Below, one piece after another: positions 43,120-51,667 of a stretch of 57,827 nucleotides of DNA. The stretch spans positions 1 to 57,827 of the forward strand of contig JAKAWG010000024.1 in assembly GCA_021817045.1 (NCBI GenBank), written 5' to 3'. The stretch's first letter is position 1, and the number at the start of each line of letters is the position of its first letter. The stretch comes from Acidobacteriota bacterium (GTDB taxonomy: Bacteria > Acidobacteriota > Terriglobia > UBA7540). The notes under the pieces were generated by a model. The model did no database searches and was not told where the DNA came from. It saw only the letters and a program-made list of their open reading frames with translations. The translations under genes were made by a program, and so were the position numbers.

Positions 43120-43800
43120 ATGACCGTGCATTCAGCTTCCAATTCAGACATCTCGTTGAATCCACCACCTCCGCCGGAAGCGTTTACCGCAGACGAGTTG
43201 AACCTGGTCCGAAGGCTTAACACTCCCCTCCGGGTCCAGCGATTTCTCCGATCTCTTGCTTACAACTGGGAACGGCAAGGCGAAACTCTCCGTACTTTTC
43301 GCGGCGTTGTCGCGCACCATCAAGCACACTGCCTGGAAGGCGCGCTAACCGCGGCCACGATCCTCGAGCAGCACGGTTATCTCCCTGTCCTGCTGGATAT
43401 CGAATCACAGGACCGGCTGGATCACGTGCTCTTTCTCTTTCGAAAAGACGGGCGGTACGGCACCGTTGCACTCTCACGTGATGCCGGACTGCACGGCCGC
43501 AAGCCCGTCTTTCGCAGCGTGCGCAACCTCGTCATGAGTTACGTCGACCCTTATGTTGATAGTTCCGGTAGGGTCATCGGCTATGGAGTGTTCGATCTGC
43601 GATCGCTGCGTCGTCCAAACTGGCGGCTTTCCCCCGGCAACGTATGGGCGGTCGAGCGGGCTCTCATCGCCATGCCCCACAAGAGGATCGCCACTTCCGA
43701 TAGCCGCTACCTCGCCACGCTCCGGCGATTCCAAGTCTTCCGAAAAAAATACCCGAAGCGTTCGGCGACCTTCTATTCCAATCGTCACCTCTGGATGTGA
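43120..43800 (+). CDS. Transglutaminase-like fold protein, uncharacterised
   Basis: This is a 226-residue soluble protein. A Cys in AHHQAHCLEGALTAATIL, then a His in DRLDHVLFLFR and a downstream polar residue near LSRDAGLHGRKPVFRS, follow the spacing of a transglutaminase/papain-like Cys-His-Asp site. The block LPVLLDIES...DHVLFLF recurs in an uncharacterised bacterial family that I know only as hypothetical proteins. It follows the phosphodiesterase gene by 60 bp on the same strand. Function is unknown; peptidase or amidase activity is an inference. Confidence 0.65.
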   Translation: MTVHSASNSDISLNPPPPPEAFTADELNLVRRLNTPLRVQRFLRSLAYNWERQGETLRTFRGVVAHHQAHCLEGALTAATILEQHGYLPVLLDIESQDRLDHVLFLFRKDGRYGTVALSRDAGLHGRKPVFRSVRNLVMSYVDPYVDSSGRVIGYGVFDLRSLRRPNWRLSPGNVWAVERALIAMPHKRIATSDSRYLATLRRFQVFRKKYPKRSATFYSNRHLWM

Positions 43801-43807
43801 GAAATAG

Positions 43808-44068
43808 TCAGTACTCACCCACTTCGCCGTTCGTTCCTTCGAGGTCAACGCGCATCAACCACTCCACGTTCAGGTGATGTTGATTGAACCAATTTTCGAG
43901 CGTGGCTTGGTTGGGCGCCTCAAGCTCCGCGATCATTCGTCCGGCCAACTGGCTGGCCGCGCAGCGCCGAACCTTCACGCCCGGCGACGCCATCATCGTC
44001 TTCATGAGTTCACGCAGAGCTTGTTTGGTCAGGCATGCGATGGTGTGAGAAGAATAGTAGAGGGCCAT
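43808..44068 (-). CDS. Small hypothetical protein
   Basis: This 86-residue soluble protein begins MALYYSSHTIACLTKQALREL and has a C-terminal half ATLENWFNQHHLNVEWLMRVDLE. GAGGAACC directly precedes the ATG. It has no membrane segment, and the alternating beta-alpha pattern suggests a ferredoxin-like fold. I cannot name a function. It converges on the transglutaminase-like gene. Confidence 0.6.
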   Translation of the reverse strand: MALYYSSHTIACLTKQALRELMKTMMASPGVKVRRCAASQLAGRMIAELEAPNQATLENWFNQHHLNVEWLMRVDLEGTNGEVGEY

Positions 44069-44298
44069 GGTTCCTCGGCTCGTTTAGCATTGGCGGACGC
44101 GCCAAACCGGGAATTCTATCACGGTAGGTTGCCCGGAACGGGGACGGCGAACGATTCATTCGCACTGATCGTCGCCGAAAGGGTGATTAGATGGGGAAAG
44201 TTCAATGCTCCGTTCGGAGGCCAGGACTTCCAGGCGGGCCCGACCGGCGCTGCGATACGGCCTGTGCTAGCCGCACGATTTTGCGCCGTAGGGAAAAA

Positions 44299-45153
44299 CT
44301 ACGCTTCGATCAGCTTCCTGTTTTTCTGCATGTACATCTGGGCGTCAGCCGTCTCGATGACTTCGCGGGCGTCCTGGTTTCCTGCAAACGACGCCAGCCC
44401 GTAACTCAGGCTCATCGTATAGCCGTCGAACAAAGACCGCTTGTTCCATTCTTCGACTTCGTCTACTAGCCTCAGCGCGGCGGTCTGGGCGTCGTGTTCC
44501 GCAGTTTGCGCGAGAATTACGAGGAATTCGTCGCCGCCGTAGCGAATGACGATGTCGGAGTTGCGAAAGGTCGCCTTCAGCAAGTCGGCGACAGCCGTCA
44601 AAACACGGTCGCCGAAGAGATGGCCAAATCGCGTGTTGACGGATTTGAAATCGTCGACGTCGATCATCATCACCGCGAGTTCGCTGCCATAACGGTTGGC
44701 GCGGCTCACTTCCTTGGAAATGATCTGGTCGAGATACCGGCGGTTGAAAAGCTCCGTCAGCGGGTCAACCAGCGACATCATCTCCGCCGCTTCACTCCGC
44801 ACGAGCTGGCGAACCAATTCATCTCGAGCACGCTGCAGCGCCCGCTTCTTGTCGAATGCGTAGATGCTGAAGAGGACAATCAGGGCAAGGAAACCGAAGA
44901 ACAGTTGGGGCAGGTAGTCGCTGTTCACCCGCACGGTCTTGACGCCCCACATTACATTCGGCAGGACGAGAGCAAGGAAGCCCGTCGCAACCAACATCAA
45001 AATGAGTAAGCCGACCGACCACGTGTGGGAGTCGCTGTCATCGAGCGTGTGAAGCTCTTGTGCGAGCTGCTCTAACCGGGTCTCGGGGTAGGAAGTGCCT
45101 CCAAACCTGCCGTTTTTTCCCTTCTTTTTTCCAATTTTCACGAGTCTCCTCAT
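44299..45153 (-). CDS. Membrane diguanylate cyclase (GGDEF)
   Basis: This enzyme makes cyclic di-GMP from two GTP. The 284-residue protein has two membrane spans (about 45-65 and 82-98), a short coiled coil, and a GGDEF domain from about residue 125. The active site is RYGGDEF and substrate binding includes DPLTELFNRRYLD. An inhibitory I-site RNSD lies five residues before GGDEF, so product feedback is expected. There is no recognised extracellular sensor domain. Confidence 0.93.
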   Translation of the reverse strand: MRRLVKIGKKKGKNGRFGGTSYPETRLEQLAQELHTLDDSDSHTWSVGLLILMLVATGFLALVLPNVMWGVKTVRVNSDYLPQLFFGFLALIVLFSIYAFDKKRALQRARDELVRQLVRSEAAEMMSLVDPLTELFNRRYLDQIISKEVSRANRYGSELAVMMIDVDDFKSVNTRFGHLFGDRVLTAVADLLKATFRNSDIVIRYGGDEFLVILAQTAEHDAQTAALRLVDEVEEWNKRSLFDGYTMSLSYGLASFAGNQDAREVIETADAQMYMQKNRKLIEA

Positions 45154-45157
45154 TCAC

Positions 45158-45307
45158 TTACCCTCGCCGTTTGAATTGGGCGCGAAAACCTCCATAAAGG
45201 ACCCCACACCCGGCCATCAGAAGTGCAAGCCCGGCTACATAGACATCGACATGAATCCAGCCGCGCTGGAGGAGAAATTGCGTGCGGAGGTAACCGGGAC
45301 CCCTCAA
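45158..45307 (-). CDS. Candidate 49-residue membrane protein upstream of the GGDEF gene
   Basis: A short minus-strand frame, open from about 45370, ends with TAA only 4 bp before the cyclase ATG. It encodes FDHVQAYAADLEPLRGPGY, then FLLQRGWIHVDVYVAGLALL, then MAGCGVLYGGFRAQFKRRG: a basic, single-TM C-terminus that reads like real protein. The only usable start is TTG 45307, 3 bp after GGAG, giving 49 residues. The similar-looking residues before it suggest that the gene may once have been longer. It could be a small real gene or a decayed one. Confidence 0.35.
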   Translation of the reverse strand: MRGPGYLRTQFLLQRGWIHVDVYVAGLALLMAGCGVLYGGFRAQFKRRG

Positions 45308-45446
45308 TGGCTCCAGATCGGCCGCGTAAGCCTGAACGTGATCGAAGAACCTCGGCGCGCGCCGTCAACGCCGGAGAAAACGTCTCGGGTTGTTCCCTGG
45401 AAGGGTCGTTCTGGTATGCTTTTGGTTTTCAAGCGAAGGAGCGCAA

Positions 45447-46361
45447 ATGTCCAAAAACCCCGAAGAGCTGAAGCTGGCCTTACGAGGAATCGTCGGGTTT
45501 GGGGTAACTCCGTTTCACGACGATTTGAACATTGACGAAGCCGCGTTGCGACAAAACGCGGATCACTTGGCTGAAACCTGCGATGTCGTGACGCCTCTTG
45601 GCAATAACGGGGAAATCTATTCGCTCACGCCGGCGGAGCGCGCGATGGTAGGTCGAACCGTGGTGCAGGCCGTAGCCGGCCGCAAGCCGGTTGTCGTCGG
45701 CGTGGGTTACGCGCTGCCGGTGGCGCGGGAGCTTGCGGCGGCAGCGGAAGAATACGGGGCGGATGGCATTTTGATTCTGCCGCCGGCCTTCACTCCCGCA
45801 AACGATGATGGTTTGTTCGAGTATTATCGCGGCGTCGCCGCCGCAACGCGCATGGCGGTGGTCCTCTTTCAGTCGCCAAGCTTCAACTTCAGCGTCCCGC
45901 TGCTCGAGCGCCTCGCCGCCATCCCGAACCTCGTCGGGTTAAAGGACGAACACGGCGACCTCCGCCAATTCGTCAGGCAGTTCAAAGCCGTCGGTGATCG
46001 CATCGAGATGCTGTGCGGCGTCGGCGAAATTCTGGCTCCCAGCTACCTTGCGCTCGGCGTCAAAGGCTTTACGAGCGGCATCGTCAACTTTATGCCAGAA
46101 ACGCCCCGGCGACTCTGGACGCTTCTCACCGAAAAACGGTATGCGGAAGCGGCGCGCGTGGTGGAGCAAGAAGCAATGCCCATCTTCGACCTCAGAAAAA
46201 AACGTCCCGGTTATACGACGCTTGTCATTAAGGAAGCCATGAACCTGTGCGGCAAGAGGGCCGGTCCGGTGCGGCCGCCGCTTTCCCCGCTTCCCGAGGC
46301 CGACCGGGACGAATTACGCGGCATCCTGCGGCACTTGGGTCTGCTCAAGGCCAACGAATAG
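45447..46361 (+). CDS. Dihydrodipicolinate synthase (DapA) family lyase/aldolase
   Basis: This is a 304-residue TIM-barrel class I aldolase. VTPFHDDLNIDEAAL lies near the N-terminus, VVTPLGNNGEIYSLTPAER replaces the usual GTTGE loop, and the Schiff-base Lys is in LVGLKDEHGD. The position of the general acid Tyr is not obvious. True DHDPS is usually 290-300 residues with GTTGES, so this is more likely another family member (for example a sugar-acid dehydratase or aldolase). ATG 45447 is set by AAGGAG 5 bp upstream. It lies 14 bp before kdsB. Confidence 0.85.
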   Translation: MSKNPEELKLALRGIVGFGVTPFHDDLNIDEAALRQNADHLAETCDVVTPLGNNGEIYSLTPAERAMVGRTVVQAVAGRKPVVVGVGYALPVARELAAAAEEYGADGILILPPAFTPANDDGLFEYYRGVAAATRMAVVLFQSPSFNFSVPLLERLAAIPNLVGLKDEHGDLRQFVRQFKAVGDRIEMLCGVGEILAPSYLALGVKGFTSGIVNFMPETPRRLWTLLTEKRYAEAARVVEQEAMPIFDLRKKRPGYTTLVIKEAMNLCGKRAGPVRPPLSPLPEADRDELRGILRHLGLLKANE

Positions 46362-46375
46362 CTGCGGCAAAAGAT

Positions 46376-47146
46376 ATGAGTAATCCCAGGACAATTGTAG
46401 GTGTCATCCCTGCCCGGCTGGCTTCCGTGCGCCTGCCGCGCAAGCCGCTGCGGTTGATCTGCGGTTATCCGATGATTGCCTGGGTCTACGCGCGGGCGCG
46501 AGCGGCACGCGAGCTTTCCGATCTTCTGGTCGCGACGGACTCGGACGAAATCCTCGAATGGTGCCGCTCCCTGCGCATTCCCGCCGCGATGACCTCGCCG
46601 GCGCATCGTTCGGGCACGGAGAGAATTCTGGAAGTCGTGGCTCGCCGCGTAAAAGAAGGCACAGGCGCGGACATCTATGTGAACATTCAAGGCGACGAGC
46701 CGATGGTTGACATCGAACACATTAGCCTGCTGATTCAGCCGTTCCTCGAAGATTCCTCAACCCAGGTTTCAACCCTGAAAGTGCGGCTGGAACCCGCCGA
46801 AGCCCCGGCTCCGGACCGCGTCAAGGTTGTCACCGACTCCAGGGGCAACGCGCTCTACTTTTCCCGCAATGTGTTGCCATACCACCGCGACGCGCCGCCG
46901 GACGCTGCATACTTTAAGCATTTGGGATTCTACGCATACTCCGCTGCCGCGCTCGAACGTTACCGGACTTTGCGGCCTGGACCACTCGAAGCCGCCGAGC
47001 ACCTCGAACAACTACGCTTCCTTGAAAACGGAGTCTCAATCGCCGTCCGCGAAACCACAAAGGACACGCTCAGCGTGGACAGCGAAGATGACCTACGAAA
47101 GGTCGAACAGCTTTTCCGCGAAGCCGGCCTGACGTTTCCAGGCTGA
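46376..47146 (+). CDS. kdsB: 3-deoxy-manno-octulosonate cytidylyltransferase
   Basis: KdsB activates Kdo as CMP-Kdo for attachment to lipid A. The 256-residue length is standard. The N-terminal VIPARLASVRLPRKPL binds the nucleotide; TSPAHRSGTERI and YVNIQGDEPMVD follow, and FKHLGFYAYSAAALERY lies further along. The start at 46376 follows the DapA-family stop by 14 bp; codons further upstream overlap that gene. With lpxA and lpxI it shows a full Kdo-lipid A pathway. Confidence 0.95.
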   Translation: MSNPRTIVGVIPARLASVRLPRKPLRLICGYPMIAWVYARARAARELSDLLVATDSDEILEWCRSLRIPAAMTSPAHRSGTERILEVVARRVKEGTGADIYVNIQGDEPMVDIEHISLLIQPFLEDSSTQVSTLKVRLEPAEAPAPDRVKVVTDSRGNALYFSRNVLPYHRDAPPDAAYFKHLGFYAYSAAALERYRTLRPGPLEAAEHLEQLRFLENGVSIAVRETTKDTLSVDSEDDLRKVEQLFREAGLTFPG

Positions 47147-47299
47147 GTCAAATGAGACTTGCCCTAAGAAAACTACCCGATTAAACTGGCGAAACCATGA
47201 GCCGACTTCACTTTATCGATTTGTGTAAGAACGGGCATAGCCTGCCTCTCCGAAGAGCCGCAGGTGACGAGGAATTCCGCGTATGCGGTGTTTTCAAAG

Positions 47300-47329
47300 C
47301 GAGATTCCTCGCTACGCTCGGAATGACAT
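47300..47329. repeat. Half palindromic element before the phosphoesterase gene
   Basis: GATTCCTCGCTACGCTCGGAATGACA resembles one arm of the element at 49633-49756 (ATTCTTCG ... CAGAATGACA). It overlaps the probable start codon of the following gene at 47323. Confidence 0.4.
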
Positions 47330-49284
47330 GGTCCCGGAGTGCTTTTCAACATACTTCCGAAACTGTCTGCGCCGGACTGATCATTTTGCTGGCTTTCCTC
47401 TTGGGCGCATGCGAAAAACGGCCAGAGTCGGCGGACGAGGCCAATTCCGATCAGCAAGCGATTGAAAGCTACGAGATCCCTTCATCTCAGGAACCGAAGC
47501 TCGCGCCGGAGGAAATGACAACGCTGCTAAGACAAAAGATTAGATACGTCTTCGTTCTGTACCAGGAAAATCGGTCCTTCGACTCTTACTTCGGCACTTT
47601 CCCGGGGGCCGACGGGCTCTTCAGCCAGAAGCCGAAGGACACGGCCGGCTTTTATCAGCCGCTGATTAACACGGATGGCACGACGGGCACCATTCACCCC
47701 TTCCGCATCGGACCCGCACAGTTTGCCGCCGACACCGCCGATGCGGATCATTCCCACCCTGCCATCGTTGCAAAGATGGACATTCGGGGCGGCGTCGCCA
47801 AGATGGATCGGTTCGCGCTCAGCGAGGAGCGGAGATTCATGAAGTCCGGCAAGCCCTCGTTAAAGGCGGAGCAGATGGGCGAGCTCACCATGGCCTACGA
47901 AGACTGCAACACCGTACCTCTTCTCTGGCGATACGCCAGCCGTTTCGTTTTGTTCGACCACATCTTTCAGGAAATGGCAGGCCCGTCAACTCTTGGGAAC
48001 CTCTCCATCATCGCTGCGCAGACGGGCCAGACACAGTGGGCGCTGCACCCGAATGAGGCGTACAAGGGAAACGGAGCATCCTCGCCTGGCGTCCCGGTTA
48101 TGAATGACGCTGATCCGTTTTGGGGTTCGCCGCCTGACCCCACGCCGAAGGCCGAAAAAATGCCGGTTAATCCGCGGGACTTTCCGCGCGGACGCAAAGC
48201 GCGCGCGCAGATCAATCTGACGTTTGCCTCGCTTCCACTAACGACGCAGGAAAATCGCCTGAAGTCCGTGACGGGGCACGACAGGGACCCGCGCCGCGAC
48301 CTGGCGGACGTCAAGCAGGACGTAAAGTACATCACCGGCCGCGACCGGCCGCCGGTTGCTTTCGGATGGTATCAGGAGGGCTATGACAGCGGGCCGGTGG
48401 ATCCCGATGATGGGCCAGTAGACGCCTTCGGACTCCATGCAGCCTACGTCACGCACCACAATAGCCCCCAATATTTCGGATACATCGCGAACAATCCGCA
48501 AATGCGCCGGCAACTTCACGGACTGCATGACTTCTTCAACGCGCTCAAGCGGAGGACTCTTCCAAAAGGCGGCGGAGTGTTCTTTGTAAAGGGTGGCTAT
48601 AAGAATCCGTTCCATCTCAAATCTGCTGATCCTGATCCGCAGGTGCAGAGAGATTTTCAAGGCGACGACGATCATCCGGCCTATTCTGACTCGCAGATCA
48701 GTGAAGCGCTGGTGGCGGAAACCGTCAATGCAATCGCTTCCAGCCCATACTGGTCAGAAAGCGCGATTATCATCACCTGGGATGATTCAGAAGGCGATTA
48801 CGACCATGTGCCGCCTCCAATCCTTGCGAGAGGTCCAGACGGCTCGCCGATCAGCGATGGCCCCCGTGTTCCACTTATTTTCATCTCGCCTTACGCCCGC
48901 ACGCACTACATCGCGCACGCGCGGGGCAATCACGCATCGGTGGTCAAATTCGTTGATACCGTTTTCGACCTGCCGCCCCTCGCGCTCTTGCCGGACGAAG
49001 AGCGTGGCCGCCGTCTGGGCGAGGAAAGATTCGGACAGAAGAACTTGGGTCCTGAAGACGCGCTAACACCGGACGTGACGAATCTGACCGAGGCATTTAG
49101 CCCTTCCCGCCTTTTGGGAAAGGCTCCGCCTTTGCCTGCCAGCTACGCGGAAATTCCTGACTCGCTGATCCTTCACCTGCCCGAACAGACGGGATATGGC
49201 TGCAAAGAACTTGGCATTGTCACCACCGATCGCCAACTCCACGTGAAGAACGAGATTCCGACCGACTTCGATCCGCGCCCATGA
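47323..49284 (+). CDS. Phospholipase C/acid phosphatase-family (PF04185) lipoprotein
   Basis: This secreted phosphoesterase shows YVFVLYQENRSFDSYFGTFPGADG near the N-terminus, FVLFDHIFQEMAGPSTLGNL, SAIIITWDDSEGDYDHVPPP and GPRVPLIFISPYAR, the metal-site blocks of the family. With ATG 47323 it is 653 residues and begins with a lipoprotein signal ending LLAFLLGAC. ATG 47197 would add 42 codons that overlap a repeat element and spoil the signal peptide. Substrates may be phospholipids or phosphomonoesters. A second family member lies at the right edge of the window. Confidence 0.88.
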   Translation: MTWSRSAFQHTSETVCAGLIILLAFLLGACEKRPESADEANSDQQAIESYEIPSSQEPKLAPEEMTTLLRQKIRYVFVLYQENRSFDSYFGTFPGADGLFSQKPKDTAGFYQPLINTDGTTGTIHPFRIGPAQFAADTADADHSHPAIVAKMDIRGGVAKMDRFALSEERRFMKSGKPSLKAEQMGELTMAYEDCNTVPLLWRYASRFVLFDHIFQEMAGPSTLGNLSIIAAQTGQTQWALHPNEAYKGNGASSPGVPVMNDADPFWGSPPDPTPKAEKMPVNPRDFPRGRKARAQINLTFASLPLTTQENRLKSVTGHDRDPRRDLADVKQDVKYITGRDRPPVAFGWYQEGYDSGPVDPDDGPVDAFGLHAAYVTHHNSPQYFGYIANNPQMRRQLHGLHDFFNALKRRTLPKGGGVFFVKGGYKNPFHLKSADPDPQVQRDFQGDDDHPAYSDSQISEALVAETVNAIASSPYWSESAIIITWDDSEGDYDHVPPPILARGPDGSPISDGPRVPLIFISPYARTHYIAHARGNHASVVKFVDTVFDLPPLALLPDEERGRRLGEERFGQKNLGPEDALTPDVTNLTEAFSPSRLLGKAPPLPASYAEIPDSLILHLPEQTGYGCKELGIVTTDRQLHVKNEIPTDFDPRP

Positions 49285-49293
49285 CGAGTACGC

Positions 49294-49560
49294 TCACCTT
49301 TCGCCAATGAGATACCGGCAGCCGCGCGGGCCCATGCGGGCCGAATGGACAGCGTGTGCCGGCACGTCGACCCGGCCGCCTTGCGTCACCACTTCCGTCT
49401 TCCCGCCGCTCGTGACCGTCATTTCTCCTTCAAGGATCACGTGCGCCGTCTCAGTCGCGTGCGTATGATCCCGGTAAGAGACATTTGGCCCGTCTTCCCA
49501 CACATACGTCACGCTAAAACCTTCGTCCCGCAGCTTTTTCTCCCACTCTTTTTCGCTCAT
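49294..49560 (-). CDS. Cupin-domain protein
   Basis: This is an 88-residue single-domain cupin. The first motif (YRDHTHATETAHVILEGEMTV) has two His and a Glu for metal binding; the second (GGRVDVPAHAVHSARMG) supplies another His. Such proteins are small dioxygenases, isomerases or sugar/metal binders; nothing narrows it here. It is convergent with the phosphoesterase gene, with 9 bp between the stops. Confidence 0.85.
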   Translation of the reverse strand: MSEKEWEKKLRDEGFSVTYVWEDGPNVSYRDHTHATETAHVILEGEMTVTSGGKTEVVTQGGRVDVPAHAVHSARMGPRGCRYLIGER

Positions 49561-49632
49561 CGGCCTCCTTCACTGCCTGAATTTCAGGGCCACGGAAAAG
49601 CTTGGTCGGTAGGTATGGCTGAGCCCGACGCC

Positions 49633-49756
49633 GTCATTCTGAGCGCAGCGAAGAATCCCTGTGTTTTCAGCTCCGCGGCGCGTCGCCATGCTCGCACAAC
49701 CCAGGCAATACCGGGATTCTTCGTCGCCCCGACACGTCGGGGCTCCTCAGAATGAC
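49633..49756. repeat. 124-bp palindromic intergenic element
   Basis: The outer arms GTCATTCTGAG...GAAGAATCCC (49633-49659) and GGGATTCTTCG...CTCAGAATGAC (49713-49756) are inverted relative to each other. An inner CCCCGAC/GTCGGGG hairpin lies in the right arm. The element is non-coding and resembles widespread dispersed repeats. A half-copy is at 47300-47329. Confidence 0.65.
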
Positions 49757-49820
49757 ACTCTCGCCATCTTCCCGCCCACTCCTAATTGATATTGTACGAG
49801 CAGGCGCCAAGCGCTGCGCA

Positions 49821-49848
49821 TCGACACGTTCTCGCACTGCGCTATGAT
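49821..49848 (+). promoter_or_regulatory. Sigma-70-like promoter of the SDR gene
   Basis: TCGACA (49821-49826) and TATGAT (49843-49848), each five of six, are separated by 16 bp, about 40 bp before the SDR ATG. Confidence 0.5.
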
Positions 49849-49892
49849 AAGAGCTTGCGAGAAAGACCACCATCTGGATTGGAGCGAATCGG

Positions 49893-50624
49893 ATGAACAC
49901 ACTCACGGATAAAGTTGCTGTAGTGACCGGCGGTACGCGCGGCATTGGTGCCGCTATTGCTGGAGCGCTGCTCAAGGAAGGCGCTAAAGTTTTCATCTGC
50001 GGCCGCGACGGCGCAAGCGTCAAGAGCGCCGTGAAGTCGCTAGCGAATCACGGTTCCGCCGAGAGAATCGCTGGCATCCCGGCGGACGTTCGCCGCTATG
50101 AAGACTGCAGAAAACTCATCCATGGCGCGGCGGACCGTTTTGGCGGGCTGGATATTCTGGTGAATAACGCCGGGATTGGCATTTTTAAGCTGGTCGATCA
50201 CATCGATCCGGAGGAATGGCGATCGGTTGTCGAAACCAACCTCTCCGGCGTTTTCTACTGCTGCCGCGAAGCCATTCCTCTAATGCGCCAGCGTGGGGGC
50301 GGTTACATCTTTAACATCTCGAGCCTGGCCGGCATCAATGCCATTCCCGGCGGTAGCGCCTACAACGCCTCCAAGTTCGGTCTGAACGGTTTCAGCGAGG
50401 CGATGATGCAGGACGTCCGCTACGACGGCATCCGGGTGAGCTACCTCATGCCCGGCAGCGTCGCCACGGATTTTGGCGGGTCGCCCGGTACGAGAGCTCG
50501 GGAAAGCTGGAAACTGACGGGAGAAGACATCGCCAAGGCCGTGATCGACCTCTACAAGTTCCCTTCCACCGCTCTCGCCAGCCGTATCGAAATGCGGCCA
50601 TCACAACCACCTCGAAAGAAGTAG
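49893..50624 (+). CDS. Short-chain dehydrogenase/reductase
   Basis: This is a 243-residue classical SDR. The NAD(P) motif is TGGTRGIG (residues 12-19), followed by NNAGIG (about 90), the catalytic Ser in ISSLAG and YNASK (Tyr/Lys about 152-156). FabG-like in size, but no partner gene identifies its substrate; generic 3-oxoacyl or sugar reductase activity is possible. GGAG lies 9 bp before the ATG. It is convergent with the quinone reductase gene. Confidence 0.9.
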   Translation: MNTLTDKVAVVTGGTRGIGAAIAGALLKEGAKVFICGRDGASVKSAVKSLANHGSAERIAGIPADVRRYEDCRKLIHGAADRFGGLDILVNNAGIGIFKLVDHIDPEEWRSVVETNLSGVFYCCREAIPLMRQRGGGYIFNISSLAGINAIPGGSAYNASKFGLNGFSEAMMQDVRYDGIRVSYLMPGSVATDFGGSPGTRARESWKLTGEDIAKAVIDLYKFPSTALASRIEMRPSQPPRKK

Positions 50625-50704
50625 CCAAGCAGAGGCAGGCGACAGGTGGTTGACGCCAGAAATTGCCGTTTTCCAGACGCACCCGCTTGTCTCTTCCCCC
50701 GTCT

Positions 50705-51667
50705 CTAAGGTACAAGGACGATCTTCCCGTAAGCTCCTGGCTCCATGACCGCTTTATGCGCCTGCGCGGCCTCAGCGAGCGGCAACTCTCGGCCGACGAC
50801 AGGCCGCAGGGTCCCATTTTCGAGGCCGGCAACGAGCGCGGCATGAATGCCCGCCAACTCATCTTCCGAAGCATTCATCAACGTCATGCCTCGAATGTCT
50901 GCGTCACGCATCATCGTGTCGCGCGGATTGATTTCCACCGTGCCGCGGCTGCCAATCACCACGACGCGGCCGTTCTTGGCGAGCGCCGTCAGGTCACGGC
51001 CAAGGTTAACGTTGGCGAGCATCTCCAAGACGATGTCCACGCCGCCACCGCCGGTGAGAGACGCGATTTGGCTGAAATAATCCGGTGCGCCATGGTCCAG
51101 TACGTGATGGGCACCGGCTTCTGCAGCGAGTTTGCGGCCGCGCTCAGTTCCGGCGGTGCCGATCACGGTAAGGCCCGCCGCGCGGGCTAATTGGACGCTG
51201 GCGACGCCAACGCCGCCGCTTGCGCCGTGTACCAACACCGTCTCGCCTGCCTTCGCTCCTGCCCGGTGAAACAGGGCGCGGTAAGCCGTGCCGTAAGGGA
51301 TGCCAATCGCCGCGCCCTGCGCGAACGTCAGCCTGCCCGGCAGCGGGTGAACCTGCGATTCCTTGCACAAAACAAGCTCGGCATATGCGCCGCTCAGCGT
51401 GCCATACACGTAGACGCGGTCGCCCTTGTGAAAACTCTTCACGCCCGCGCCTGTTGTCTCGACCAATCCAGCAGCGTCCGCACCAGGCGTGTAAGGCAAA
51501 TTAGGCTTCGCCGCGTACAACCCGGAGCGAATGTAAGTGTCCACCGGATTAACGCCTACCGCTTTCACACGCACAACGACTTCTCCGTCAGCCGGTCGCG
51601 GATCAGCCGCCTCCTCGGCAACCATCACTTCCGGCCCCCCGAACTGATGAACCCGAATCGCCTTCAT
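50705..51667 (-). CDS. Zinc-free MDR oxidoreductase (quinone oxidoreductase / zeta-crystallin type)
   Basis: This is a 320-residue NADPH-dependent reductase. It has the N-terminal GroES-like domain (VGVNPVDTYIRSGLY, PGADAAGLVE) and the Rossmann motif VLVHGASGGVGVASVQLARAAG. Structural-zinc cysteines are absent, as in quinone reductases. Its ATG overlaps the stop of the upstream dehydrogenase (ATGA), so the pair is co-translated and may act on related substrates. Confidence 0.9.
   Translation of the reverse strand: MKAIRVHQFGGPEVMVAEEAADPRPADGEVVVRVKAVGVNPVDTYIRSGLYAAKPNLPYTPGADAAGLVETTGAGVKSFHKGDRVYVYGTLSGAYAELVLCKESQVHPLPGRLTFAQGAAIGIPYGTAYRALFHRAGAKAGETVLVHGASGGVGVASVQLARAAGLTVIGTAGTERGRKLAAEAGAHHVLDHGAPDYFSQIASLTGGGGVDIVLEMLANVNLGRDLTALAKNGRVVVIGSRGTVEINPRDTMMRDADIRGMTLMNASEDELAGIHAALVAGLENGTLRPVVGRELPLAEAAQAHKAVMEPGAYGKIVLVP

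Larger units (their letters stand above)
49561..49892. other. Intergenic region with palindromic element and SDR promoter
   Basis: 332 bp without a gene. It holds the palindromic element at 49633-49756 and the promoter at 49821-49848, listed separately. Confidence 0.5.

Noticed and set aside
47197..47322. N-terminal extension of the phosphoesterase lipoprotein
   Set aside because: The extra codons overlap a repeat-like sequence, have no ribosome site, and would place the lipoprotein signal internally.
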